A stretch of DNA of 64,000 nucleotides from positions 30,693,667 to 30,757,666 of the forward strand of contig OY294051.1 in NCBI GenBank assembly GCA_958510825.1. Direction: 5' to 3'. The DNA is from Brachypterus glaber. Taxonomy: Eukaryota; Arthropoda; Insecta; Coleoptera; Kateretidae. The first letter of the stretch is position 1. Each line of letters begins with the position of its first letter. Of the stretch, positions 44,023-54,339 are shown in pieces. A program made the position numbers and the translations under genes. The notes beneath the pieces are model-generated. The model worked only from the letters and a program-made list of their open reading frames with translations, did not search any database and was not told where the DNA came from.

Positions 44023-44579
44023 TATAGTAAACATTTTCTCCGAACCAAGTCACGTGACCATATGTCCTTCCCACTTTGCCGTTTATAAAAATAGAGTGGG
44101 AGAGAGCGCACGATAGTAACGTGACCAACCCTGTGACACTTCGCAGTTTTAACTAGCTTTTTTGTGTTAAGTAATGACTGAAATCCGCCAGATGGCGAAA
44201 TAGTCTACGAGCGAGATATGGAGCACTCTAGATTTATGATTTTATAAAATTCTATGACACATAACGAAAAATTTTGTTTACGTTAGAAATAAACGTCAAA
44301 ATATTTTATAAGTTGCTACTAAACTATAATACTTTTATCGGTATTATGTGATTACTTTTAGTATTTTGTGACAACAATGATTTTACTATAGTTTGGTAAC
44401 ATTAAACGTATTTATAGTTGACACAAGAAAATATAGTACTCAAGAATTCAAAATTAAATCAACAGAATCATGGCTTACAGTTTTTGATGTGCTACATATA
44501 AAGATTTAGAGACTTTTAGGCTAGCCTATTTGTTATATGTTTATGAACGTGACTTGGTTGCGAGAAAATGTTCACTATA
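44023..44579. mobile_element. 557-bp TIR element
   Basis: Ends TATAGTAAACATTTTCTCCG and, inverted, TATAGTGAACATTTTCTCGC, with AACCAAGTCACGT shared by both. The interior is AT-rich with no ORF. Terminal TATA makes a TA duplication likely but unprovable. Confidence 0.7.
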
Positions 44580-45049
44580 TCTATTATAGTACCAACAATT
44601 GCACTTACACAGTCAATTATAATTTTGTTGTGCCTACTTAATTTGTAACACATTAAATACAATTTTTAAAGACACAAAAATACAATACAAAACAGTCGTT
44701 TTAAAAGTCTCTACTAAATAGTAAAATCTAGACGGACTGGGTAAGTTTTTGTTACAAAATATTTAGTTAGAAACAAATTTTATCTTAATATTCATAAGAT
44801 AATTATGAATCAAACCTAATAATTATTGATCTACAAAATAAGACAGGGACTTTTTGCTTGCTTAAAAAAGTAAATTTCCATGTTTGATTTTGTGAAATTA
44901 CAAGATTGTTTGATTTTGTTGTTTGTTGTTGATTTATAACGGGCCATTTATGAATTAGGGTATGCGATTTCAGTGTAGCACACTGAAATACATTATCTTG
45001 AAAATCAGCGTGTTATAATTTATGTTTCATCCCTTAATGTAGAATGACA

Positions 45050-45308
45050 TATAGTATATTCAACTCAAAATGAAGTAGGTGTAAACAAACGCACGTGACA
45101 ACAATGGATTTAGTGACAGGGTAGGTCTCAAAACAAAATATTTCTATATAACGGTCCATTGCAAGTGCTCACGAAGTGACCTATTTAATTTTCTACATAC
45201 GTACTCTCGCAACATTCGAATGTTTTAACCAATGAAACCACGCGCCAGCTTCCGCGTGCGCGATTCTGTTATTTACTTCCACTTCATGTTGAAGTTGAAT
45301 ATACTATA
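45050..45308. mobile_element. 259-bp TIR element, relative at 58945-59369
   Basis: Ends TATAGTATATTCAACTCAAA and, inverted, TATAGTATATTCAACTTCAA. The interior (GTGACAGGGTAGG, GGTCCATTGCAAGTGCTCAC, CTCTCGCAACATTCGAATGT) recurs inverted at 59160-59330. Confidence 0.8.
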
Positions 45309-45764
45309 GTCTACATAGCGTAAGAAGATCTTGGAAATTCATAAAAATTAAGAAAAACCTTTAGAAAACATACATGTACATAATGAATTATAAATTCAAC
45401 TTATATAAGATTTTAGCCTGCTAAAATCTTAAAAAATTTTTTAGTTTCTTATATTATCTACCTAAATATACCCAAAAAAAAAATAAACAATCTTAAATCT
45501 ATTATATCATATTTGGTCAAAGTTCAGTTGTAGTCTCAAAAGGTTTAGACCCTTGATTGCTAACAAGAGATCCAACCCCAAGAGTAAACTTGCTAATATC
45601 AATTATATACAATTAAGAAAAAAATTATATTGAATTATTGACTTCACTGGGTTATTAGTTCTCCGAACTATTTTGTAACTGCATAAAACACGTTTTATGA
45701 TCCTTTAAACATTTTTTGTCTAATTGGATATTATTCAGTTATTAAAGAGTGCTTTGCCTCTTTT

Positions 45765-46492
45765 TTAAACATCTGTAACTTCGATTGGAATTGATAAAAT
45801 GTAACATATAAGGGCTCAAAATTTTTGTCTGGTCATGAACTTGTGCGAAAAGCAAGATTTATTGTTCTAGAAGCTAAACATCCCCTTAAACAAAAGGTTA
45901 ACTAGGGGTACTTGAATTGAATTTTATACCAAACTTTCTCGCATTTTATTAAACATAACTGACTGGATCCCTTTAACTCGATTTTTCTTGAGACTTTATG
46001 ATTTACTACTTTTTTTGGAGCTTGGGGGGTAGTTTAACCCTTTTTGTGGGGGTGGATTTTCATCGAATCTAAGGGTGTTCTTTACGTGTTTTTTATGTTT
46101 TATATGACAATATTTAAAAAACACATTTTTCTGTCATATAAAACATAAAAAACATAAAAAACACGTAAAGGGGTATCACCCTTGGATTCGATGAAAATCC
46201 ACAAAGAGGGTTAAACTACCCCCCCCCCAAAGCACCAAAAAAAGTATTAAATCATAAAGTATTTAAGAAAAATCGAGTTAAAGGGATCCAGTCAGTTATG
46301 TTTAATAAAATGTGAGAAAGTTTGGTATAAAATTCAATTCAAGTACCCCTAGTTAACCCTTTTTTTAAGGGGATGTTTAGCTTCTAGAACAATAGATCTT
46401 GCTTTTCGCACAAGTATATGACCAGACAAAAAATTTGAGCCCTTATACGTTACATTTTATCAATTCCAAATCGAAGTTACAGATGTTTGAAA
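45765..46492. repeat. Near-perfect palindrome, about 730 bp
   Basis: Arms of about 345 bp meet near 46117 with a loop of only about 15-20 bases. Pairs include CATCTGTAACTTCGAT / ATCGAAGTTACAGATG at the ends, GACTGGATCCCTTTAACTCG / CGAGTTAAAGGGATCCAGTC and ACGTGTTTTTTATGTTTTAT / ATAAAACATAAAAAACA near the centre. Mismatches are few, so it is young or maintained. Confidence 0.9.
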
Positions 46493-46796
46493 AATACACT
46501 AAAAAACCTCTTTTTTTGCGGTCACTGGTTCAATGGATGAACTTTTGTAATCAGATGGCACCAATTATTTCTAAGCTTGAGACAGTTTCAAACCCTTCTT
46601 GTGATCTTTAATATTATTAATTTTTTAAACTTTAAACTAGCCAGAATACTGGAAAACCAATTAGTGTCAGTCCTTCTAGATTATAATTATAATTATCAGT
46701 GATAACATTAAATACAATGTCTGGATAATCAAAATGTTATTATCATAATTAATGTTGTAATTCCTAATGGTTACGTCTAAAACTTGTTGTCGATCC

Positions 46797-47300
46797 AAGG
46801 TTTAAATGTGCTCATTTTTGTACTACTTCAGATTTAACAGTATTCAATGAATACTTTGGGTCCGAGATAGTTGATATAACAAGTCCCTGTAGGAAATCTG
46901 TTAATTGATCTACTTTAGGCTGGAATATTTGGCTCATTCTCGTATATCGCTTTAAGGTTGTTTCTGGCCAGTATGGACCAGTCGAATAAATTTTCTCAAT
47001 CATCTGGTACCTTTTTTAGATGTAGAAGCAATAGTTATCTCTTTTTTTGTTGAAGGTCTTGCAGCTGCCTACTTGTTTTGTTTAACACCTCCAAATAACT
47101 TTGAGAATGTGTCTTATAATATCTAGTTGGTTCAAAAACTTCTTCCTATCTCCAAAACTGTAGATCTCTGAGTGTAACATGCTTTCTTACAAGTAAGGCA
47201 TAACGATATTTACACTAGTATACGAAGAGCTTCAAATATACCAGTTAGAACACTGGTAAATACCTTTGACAGCTTCTCAGGGTTATCACGCACAAATATA
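46797..47300 (-). pseudogene. Decayed partial duplicate of the neighbouring membrane-protein exon
   Basis: Minus-strand matches to 47322-48301 in the same order: TLKRYTRMSQIFQPKVDQLT then DFLQG here, against ALKRYKRMSQISQPQVAQLI then DFLQG in the gene. Below this is DNA-level similarity to the TIRPYAKNYLEML region and the membrane segment (CCAGTTAGAACACTGGTAAA). The middle part is deleted or frameshifted (about 47010-47050), and the carboxyl-terminal section ends at a TTTAAA-like match near 46800. The copy lacks the ectodomain and has no continuous frame. Confidence 0.85.
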
Positions 47301-47321
47301 AACGAATGTCCAAGAATTTGG

Positions 47322-48301
47322 TCACAATTCGGTTGTGATCTCATCCTGTGGTCTCAGTCCCAGTTGACAAAAATCGTCATCTAAAAATAAGTTACTGCTC
47401 AAATATTCTTTGGAGTTTTTCCACAGTGTTGGATTAAATTCTGAACTCAGGTTATTCGCAACTAAAGAATACTCAAACTTCCACTGGGGATTTAACGCAT
47501 AGTTGGTATCATAATTTAGATTGAAATTCTTTATTGCTACATCTTGAAGGCTGGTTGTAGACCCAAAAATCTGATCTGGTTTAAACGTGCTCATCGTTGT
47601 ACTTCCTCGGATTGAATACTCAGGTTCTGAGTCACTCGGTATTACAGGACCCTGTAGAAAATCAATCAATTGAGCAACTTGAGGTTGGGATATTTGACTC
47701 ATTCTTTTATACCGTTTTAAGGCTTTTTCTGCCCAGTTAAAGAGGTGCTCCCAATCGTCTGGAACCTGAATCTTTTCAACCGGTCGGTTTAGAAGCAGTA
47801 AGATCTTAGCCAAGTCTCGAACCACAGGTTTGTAAGCTGAGATGGCACTGTTATCGCCTGTTTGATGTAGCTCCCGAAGCTGTCTTCTTGTATCGTTTAA
47901 CATTTCCAAATAGTTCTTAGCGTATGGCCTTATAGTATCTAGTTGTTTCAAAAACTCCTTTCGATCTCTAACATCGTCAATTTCTGAGCTAGTGTCACTT
48001 AACTGAGGTAAATGTTTTCTTCTAAAAATCAGATATAACGCCATTATACCTAGTAGTATAAAGCATACGATCACTCCAGTTAGGACGCCCGTCAGTACCG
48101 CCAACGCGCTGGATGATAGCCCCAAGAAGTTACCATTGTGGACACAGATTTTTCCCATAAGATCAACTTTCGTGCTCCATTTTTCGTTGTAACCATATGG
48201 GCATACATCCACGCATTTTCTGGTCGGGTAGATGATCAATTTTGGGCATTTCACGCAACCATGTGATCCACATTTTAGGCAAGATGTGTCGGAGGTACAG
48301 C
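47322..48301 (-). CDS. Terminal exon of a single-pass membrane protein, Cys-rich ectodomain
   Basis: Starts after TTTCAG at 48302 in phase (one base supplied upstream) and runs 325 codons to TGA at 47322. First come eight cysteines in about 60 residues (CTSDTSCLKCGSHGCVKCPK, then CVDVCPYGY and KICVHNG), resembling a furin-like or EGF-type repeat. Next is a hydrophobic span LAVLTGVLTGVIVCFILLGI then MALYLIF, stop-transfer RRKH, and about 220 cytoplasmic residues rich in charged helices (DRKEFLKQLDTIRPYAKNYL; DDWEHLFNWAEKALKRYKRM). Type I topology is inferred. I do not recognise the family. Upstream exons are not visible up to 64000. Confidence 0.8.
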
Positions 48302-50796
48302 CTGAAACAAATAAGAAATATTAAAGTCAAGTTTATGAAAATAAAAAAATTAAAAAGACTTTTGGGAATGAAATAAGTTTAAAAAATGCTGTGGATATTG
48401 TTTGAGGAACAAGGAATTTGTGAAAATAGGGGGGAATGCGAATAAATTAGTTTTGAAGAATTTTTTTGTAATCCAAAACTTTTATTATAGGCACACAGTC
48501 AAGATTTGCTTTTGATAATTTAAAAAAAAATTATTTCCATTTGTTATATTTTGTATATGCCTAGGATCCAAGATGGAAAGAATGTTTTAACTATAAAATA
48601 ATAAATTTTTGGAATCCAAATCTTTGGAAAAAATGTAGTTCAATAACCTGGTTTTGACTTCGCTTCCGTTGTTTTTTGCGATTCATTCCAATAAATCATA
48701 GTTTTGAAATGAAGCTCCTCATATTAAAATAAACAAATATATTTTGTTTTCTATGATTTGAACTGTGACCTATAATTATAACATATTATTATTTTATTTG
48801 CAAATATAAATTGCTTAAGATTTGGTATTTAGCATAATTTAAATGTCTGCTAAAGTTATTACTTACACTCAGCAAAATGTTGTGGCAAAAAGTTAAGCAT
48901 TCATTTATGGGCCCATAACCTATCGGTTAAATAATGTTATTTTTGATTACCTTGATTTTAGTACTCGTGATTTTAATTGAGCGGATGCGTAAATAGTATA
49001 TTAAAGTACTAGTTTCATAACATACGTTTTTAGCGCACGAGTACAAGTTTAGAAAACGAGCCACTTACGGTGAGTTTTCTAAAGTACTAGTGCGCTAAAA
49101 ACGTGTTATGAAACTAGTGCTTTATACAGTTTTTTCTATTTTGCTCTAAAATTTTAAAAAACTTACATTTAAATTGATGACTGATTTAGGGATTTTTGTT
49201 TCGGGCTAGCATTACAGTTTTCGTCATGTTTAAAATTCTAAAAACGAATATTATTTTGATATATTTTATAGTCATTTCTTCTCTTTTCCACTGCAAGTAA
49301 CCAAGCCACAATTTTAACACGGTAAAACATAACCTAAACACAAAATTTTGTAGAAAATTAAACTTTAAACCGACGTTCACAATTGCACGGCAAACGTCAA
49401 AAGATAGACTTTTGTCTGTTGCCAACCCAAAAGAAAAAAAAGTAGAGACCTCTTATGGGCCTATAAGAACACGCAAAAGGCGTGTGATTATGAGCTTATA
49501 AGAGTCGCAAAATAGAAAAAAACAATATTAAACCTATTGTAACATTTAGCACACAAATATTAATACCTCTTTTGCATGTATTGCTTTCCATTTTGTTACA
49601 TTTACCTGTCGATAGATGGCTCAGGCTCAATGCAGTTTCGGGAAACATGTAAATATTAATTTACGTTAAAACTACAGGTAGTAATCTTAGAATAGTATTA
49701 AAACAACTGTTTTAACATATTTAAAATTACGTTATTATTTAAAAATTACGTGATTTTCTCGAGTGTTTAAGAAACTGTAACCTAGATGGCGCATTTTAGT
49801 AAAAAATATTGTGGCATATATTTCGGCGTACGTCGGTAGATGGCACTACTTGCGTGCAACTTGAACATAACCTGATTTCAAATCATGAATTCCATAATAA
49901 GGTTAAAATAAATCATGCAATAAAGGGTTTGGACTTTTTAAAAAGTTTAAACCCCTAATATTTCTCTGCGTGTAATTGCGATAAATACGACTTCCATCAT
50001 GTTCTAAAATAACTTTTGAATTAAATTTTTGGACATGCCGGTTTGTTTTTTAGCACATTATTTTTAAATATGATAGTGTTTTTAGAATATGGAGACAAGT
50101 TTAAAATTAGACCCTAGTTTTAAAATAAAGTGGTAATAAATAGATTCAGAATAACATGAAAGATATTAAAATTACCATAATTATAATATGATGCAGCTAG
50201 AATTTGGAGGGCAGAAACAAAAATTTTCCCCATGCCCCCCATGGCGTCACGCGAACAGGGACCTGAAGAAAAAATATATTTGGACTAATTTACCTGTATG
50301 CATATATGCATAGTCCAAGTCCAATGCATGAACTATAAATGTACAATTATTACACTGAATAAAAATGTACGTAATGTCAATAAAAATTACATTAATTTTG
50401 AGACGATGAATGTTTTTAATTATACAGTCGCAGCGTGAATTTTGTAAGGGATGGGTGTGACCGCTTTGGCGGATTTATTCCAGCATCAGCATCGCAATCA
50501 TTGATATGTGCACAAGAATTGATTAATTATATTTTTTATTTTATGTAATGTTGTGAAAGTGTTCGTTTAATTGTAAAGTTTTAAGTGAGTCGTGATTATT
50601 AATATGTGATTTTAAATTTAAATTCAATGTATTTCGTTGTACACGTGGATATTTTTTTATGAATTTCAAAGAGATAATTTTTGTTATAAGTTGCCCTCTG
50701 CGCAAATATCACTACAGAGTAAGACGGTTTGGCGTAGACCGAGAATTATACTAGATAGAGATGGCCAACTACCCAATACAATACAATATAATATAA
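48302..50796. other. Probable intron of the membrane-protein gene
   Basis: AT-rich, with the repeat at 49020-49140 (AACGAGCCACTTACGG, ACTAGTGCGCTAAAAACGTG) and the repeat copy at 49333-49518. No minus-strand Cys-rich exon was found by eye. Short GAT(A)GATGGC words recur at 49613, 49783 and 49841. Confidence 0.4.
49333..49518. repeat. Repeat shared with 28107-28285
   Basis: Same order and orientation of CACGGCAAACGTCAAAAGAT, AGTAGAGACCTCTTATGGGC, AACACGCAAAAGGCGTGTGA and GCTTATAAGAGTCGCAAAAT as at 28107-28285. One small insertion (GGGCCT) distinguishes it. Confidence 0.8.
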
Positions 50797-50937
50797 TAGG
50801 TTTGTTTTGGTTCTCGAAAATCGCAGTTCTGAACTGATTCGGAATCGGCGCAGTTGTGACTGAGCATTACGCAGTTGCAACTGCGCCGATTTCGAATCAG
50901 TTCAGAACTGCGATTTTCGAGAATCAAAACAAACCTA
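50797..50937. repeat. Near-perfect hairpin, about 140 bp
   Basis: AGGTTTGTTTTGGTTCTCGA, AAATCGCAGTTCTGAACTGA and TTCGGAATCGGCGCAGTTG pair with CAACTGCGCCGATTTCGAA, TCAGTTCAGAACTGCGATTT and TCGAGAATCAAAACAAACCT. The loop is GAGCATTACGC-like. A MITE by size; the duplication (TA or AATA-like) is ambiguous. Confidence 0.85.
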
Positions 50938-51023
50938 ATATAAGTGAGGCAAGGTTGTGAGGCAAGGTACTGCATTTCAAATCACTGCGACCAATGAGAT
51001 CTATTGTGAATCCCCTTTGCAAT

Positions 51024-51235
51024 TTAGTCCACATCAAACTTTAGGCTTCCAAAGAAGTCTAAGAGTTTTTTGGGGGCTACTTGGGATATATCTGCAGGTC
51101 TTGGGTATACGTGTTCTACATATTGTAGCCTTTTGCGAGCAATGGCTTCGCAGAAGCACATAATGTGTTCGGCCGTTTCTAGTGCTTCTGAGCATAGACG
51201 GCAAAAAGGGAAAAGCCATACTAGAATAGGATTGG
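51024..51235 (-). pseudogene. 3' fragment of a non-LTR retrotransposon ORF
   Basis: Minus-strand frame from about 51235 to a TAA at 51024: FCRLCSEALETAEHIMCFCE then AIARKRLQYVEHVYPRPADI, ending FGSLKFDVD. The CxxC...H...C knuckle with EALETAEH is the typical carboxyl tail of R1/I/Jockey-type ORF2 proteins. Reverse transcriptase and endonuclease are absent, so this is a 5'-truncated relic. No poly(A) is evident at its 3' side (about 50965). Not related to the 23966 element as far as visible. Confidence 0.75.
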
Positions 51236-53246
51236 AGTGGATTGTTTTTAATTATAACAAAGAAGGTTTTATTATTCTGAGAGCTTGTTTTCGTTTGAGC
51301 GAAAGATATTATCCATTTTATCTTCATAAAGTGTTTAATATTCTGAACAATTCATGTAAAAATTTATCCGTTTCATTGCTAACGTTTAAAAGCAGGATAA
51401 CTTTATGGATATCTCAGAATAGAGCTTTCATACATTCACTATTTGAATAACGTGGTTAATGTTTAAAGAAAAAACTACTACTTTTTCTTTTAATATGTGT
51501 AATATAATTATATATTTCACATAATCTTTTGTAAAAATTGTTTTTTTTGATTTATTATATTATATGAAGGTATTTTCACAAGACACATCTCTGCTACTAA
51601 CAAGGCAACTTCTGTGGCAGTGTTTCTGTGAAACTTTTATAGATTTAGTTCAGTACCTACACTAGGTACTAATTTTTGTTAATTTCTTAAGCTTATCATT
51701 TTTTTATATTTTTTGTATTAATTTTTATATATTTTGTAAATTATAAAAAATTTGTATACCTAAATAAATAAAGTAAATAAAAATAAATTACACCAATGCT
51801 TAAACTTTTTCATAAAAATGTTAAATTTATTTAATTAATTAAATTTTGTTAATATGATTAATTTATACATGAAGGCAATGGATTTTAAGCATGAATAAAA
51901 TAAAACAAAATTAATAAAATATTTTTTTTTTTTGGTGCCCGTCGAGGTGTACGTTACTGGTGGAGTTACTGCGAATAAATTAAAAATTGCGTTTATTTAC
52001 TACAGTAGTAAAACTTATCGAAATTGGAAGAAATGTAATTGTTGTGTAAATTTTATTACCCTTTATGGCCATTATTAGGATTTTTTTGAATGAACCGAGG
52101 TATAATGCAGTTTAAATTTATAGAGTGCGTCTAAAGTCCCGCCTCCTTTTAAATAGAGAATTTTATTAGCTTTAACATGATGTGTCACAGAGCCCCCTTT
52201 CCTTTTTCCCCTGGCCACATTGAGCCCCTAAACATATTAAATATATACGAAAAAAATATTTGAGTTATGTTCCAAATTGCAAGTTGATATCTTAAGTTGT
52301 TCAAAAGTTTGATACGCACGATATTCTTTACTTCAAACAGTTTTAACAAAATATATATTTAATATTATATCGTCACGGCTCGTTAAATTTTTTTCCGGAA
52401 TTATGAAAATTTCTAGATTTAATCAGAACTATAATTAAGATAAAATCATTAATATTTATTTATTTATTTATATATTTTCACAATACCCTTATAAGGAATT
52501 AATTAAATGATGTATTAGATTAAAAAACAAATATATACTTTCGGCCAAAAATGGCATTGTTTCCTAAGAAAAAGCTGTAAGGCTGTATTTTGAGAAACAA
52601 ATTAATGTTCTTGATATGCCGTGTTAAGCAATGGACTTATGGATATAAGTCCCCCTTATGACCATTTCGCGGCCCCCCTTATGACCATTTTGCGAGCCCT
52701 TCTTTGGTCGTTCGCCGACCCGGGTCCCAAGTAGGTACCCAGTCCACCACTGCATCTGTGCATGATTATTTATTATTATATTAAGCTCATGAAAAATGCT
52801 CGGAGAAAAACTATATAAACCAAGTAGATCTACAATACGAAGGTACTTCTATAACCTTTAAAGGCCACCCAAGCAACAAAATAGGTAAACAAGTAGACAA
52901 AAAGTATAATTATCAACTGATATTAGACTTTTTTACTATTTTTTTACCTATTTTGTTGTACAAACTGGTGCAAACAATCCGTTAACGGATAAAAGAAACC
53001 ATGATTAAGAGCTCTTAAGCTTAAAAGATTCGTTTATTATAATCTTATATTAATCATGTCATAAGCTAGGTAAGTTAACTATAATCCGTGATTAACTACT
53101 GTTCATACAATGGGCCAATAAAAAGTTTATGAATGAATTGGAACTATGTCGTAAAAGTTTTAGAATAACCTTGTTTTCGCATGCGCGCGATTTCAATCTA
53201 AGCAAATAACGAAAAGTGTACGCCTGATGTCACGTATCTAGTATTG
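51236..53246. other. AT-rich interval, one hairpin, no gene
   Basis: A hairpin around CAACAAAATAGGTAAA / TTTACCTATTTTGTTG at 52874-52966 is the only clear structure. The rest is AT-rich without recognisable homology. Confidence 0.4.
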
Positions 53247-53254
53247 TTTGACAC

Positions 53255-53508
53255 CAACGAACTAATTACTCTTCTCTCCAGAATACGCATACCGTTAATA
53301 TAAATTATCGCCAACATCTCGGTTTTTTTGTAAATAAATAGTAGGTATATTCATGCCTGAACAATAACAATAACCAGTAACTGTTATGGTTGTCTCTGTT
53401 AGAACAAAGCTGTGCGACTCAGACAGAGGAATGTATATGTTGGCTACGTTTTTGTCAGTTTTTACGAATGAAATGCCTATTCTAGAGAGAAGAGTTATTG
53501 GTTCGTTG
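53255..53508. mobile_element. 254-bp TIR MITE with 8-bp duplication
   Basis: Ends CAACGAACTAATTACTCTTC and, inverted, CAACGAACCAATAACTCTTC, flanked by TTTGACAC at 53247-53254 and 53509-53516. Interior matches 30886-31280 without the nested MITE. The right duplication overlaps the first bases of the next element, so it inserted at that element's terminus. Confidence 0.9.
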
Positions 53509-53513
53509 TTTGA

Positions 53514-53883
53514 CACTGTAAAAAATAAATATATAATTACACATCATTCTGCACGTAAATGTTATTCAATGCAAATACATGTAAAATTTACTAGATTTTA
53601 CATGTAATTTTACAATTTTACATGTAATTTTAAAATTTTATATGCACATTATATGTAAAATCTAGTAAAAATGTAAATTTACATGCAGAATCATAGGTAA
53701 TGTGTTGCCATGCAGAGACATGTAAAAGATTTTACACGTAATTTTACGATTTTATAGGAATATTACATCTAAATTACATGTAATATTCATATAAAATTAT
53801 AAAATTACATGCAAAATCTCGTAAATTTTACTTGTACTAACATGACAATACATTACCAATGATTCTATTTATTTTTTACAGTG
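53514..53883. mobile_element. 370-bp TIR element with many ACATGTAAAATT words
   Basis: Ends CACTGTAAAAAATAAATA and its complement TATTTATTTTTTACAGTG. The interior consists of loosely repeated ACATGTAATTTTA / TTACATGTAAAAT words in both orientations, forming many possible stems. No ORF. Confidence 0.75.
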
Positions 53884-54112
53884 TACCGAAAGAATATTAT
53901 ACCTAAATATAAAATCTAAAACACGTTACACTGAATTCGATTTAATCGGAGCGTTTTTTTTGGTGTTATGTGGTTTTTTGCACCTACCTCCCCCTTTCGT
54001 TGTAGGTTTCTTACCGTGTGTCAGACTATATTTCATCAGGTTTACGTGTAATAGACTATCACTAATGATATCACAGCCACACAAAAACAAAAAAAGGTCC
54101 GGAATTTTTTTG

Positions 54113-54330
54113 GAGACCATTGTATTCCTATGGTTTAAGGCGCTGAATCCAAATTTGAGGTCAAAATCGCATCTTATCCGATTAGTTTTGGAAATAAACT
54201 CGAAAAACTTCACTTTTATATATTTGAAAATACCGTTTTTTGAGGTTTGGACTTTTTCTCCAAAAGTAATCGGATGAGGTGTTATTTTGACATCAAATTC
54301 GGATACAGGCCCCAAAATATATAGGAATAC
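54113..54330. repeat. Foldback, relatives at 17464-17530 and 54570-54600
   Basis: GTATTCCTATGGTTTAAGGC ... CATCTTATCCGATTA on the left pairs with TAATCGGATGAGGTGTTATT ... TATATAGGAATAC on the right. The preceding GGTCCGGAATTTTTTTGGAG recurs, inverted, near 17490-17520 in an Lgl intron and, direct, near 54572. Confidence 0.7.
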
Positions 54331-54339
54331 AGTGGTCAC

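Noticed and set aside
53926..54339. ORFs of 137 codons (minus) and 105 codons (plus)
   Set aside because: Both read through the two arms of one foldback, so they are mirror artefacts.
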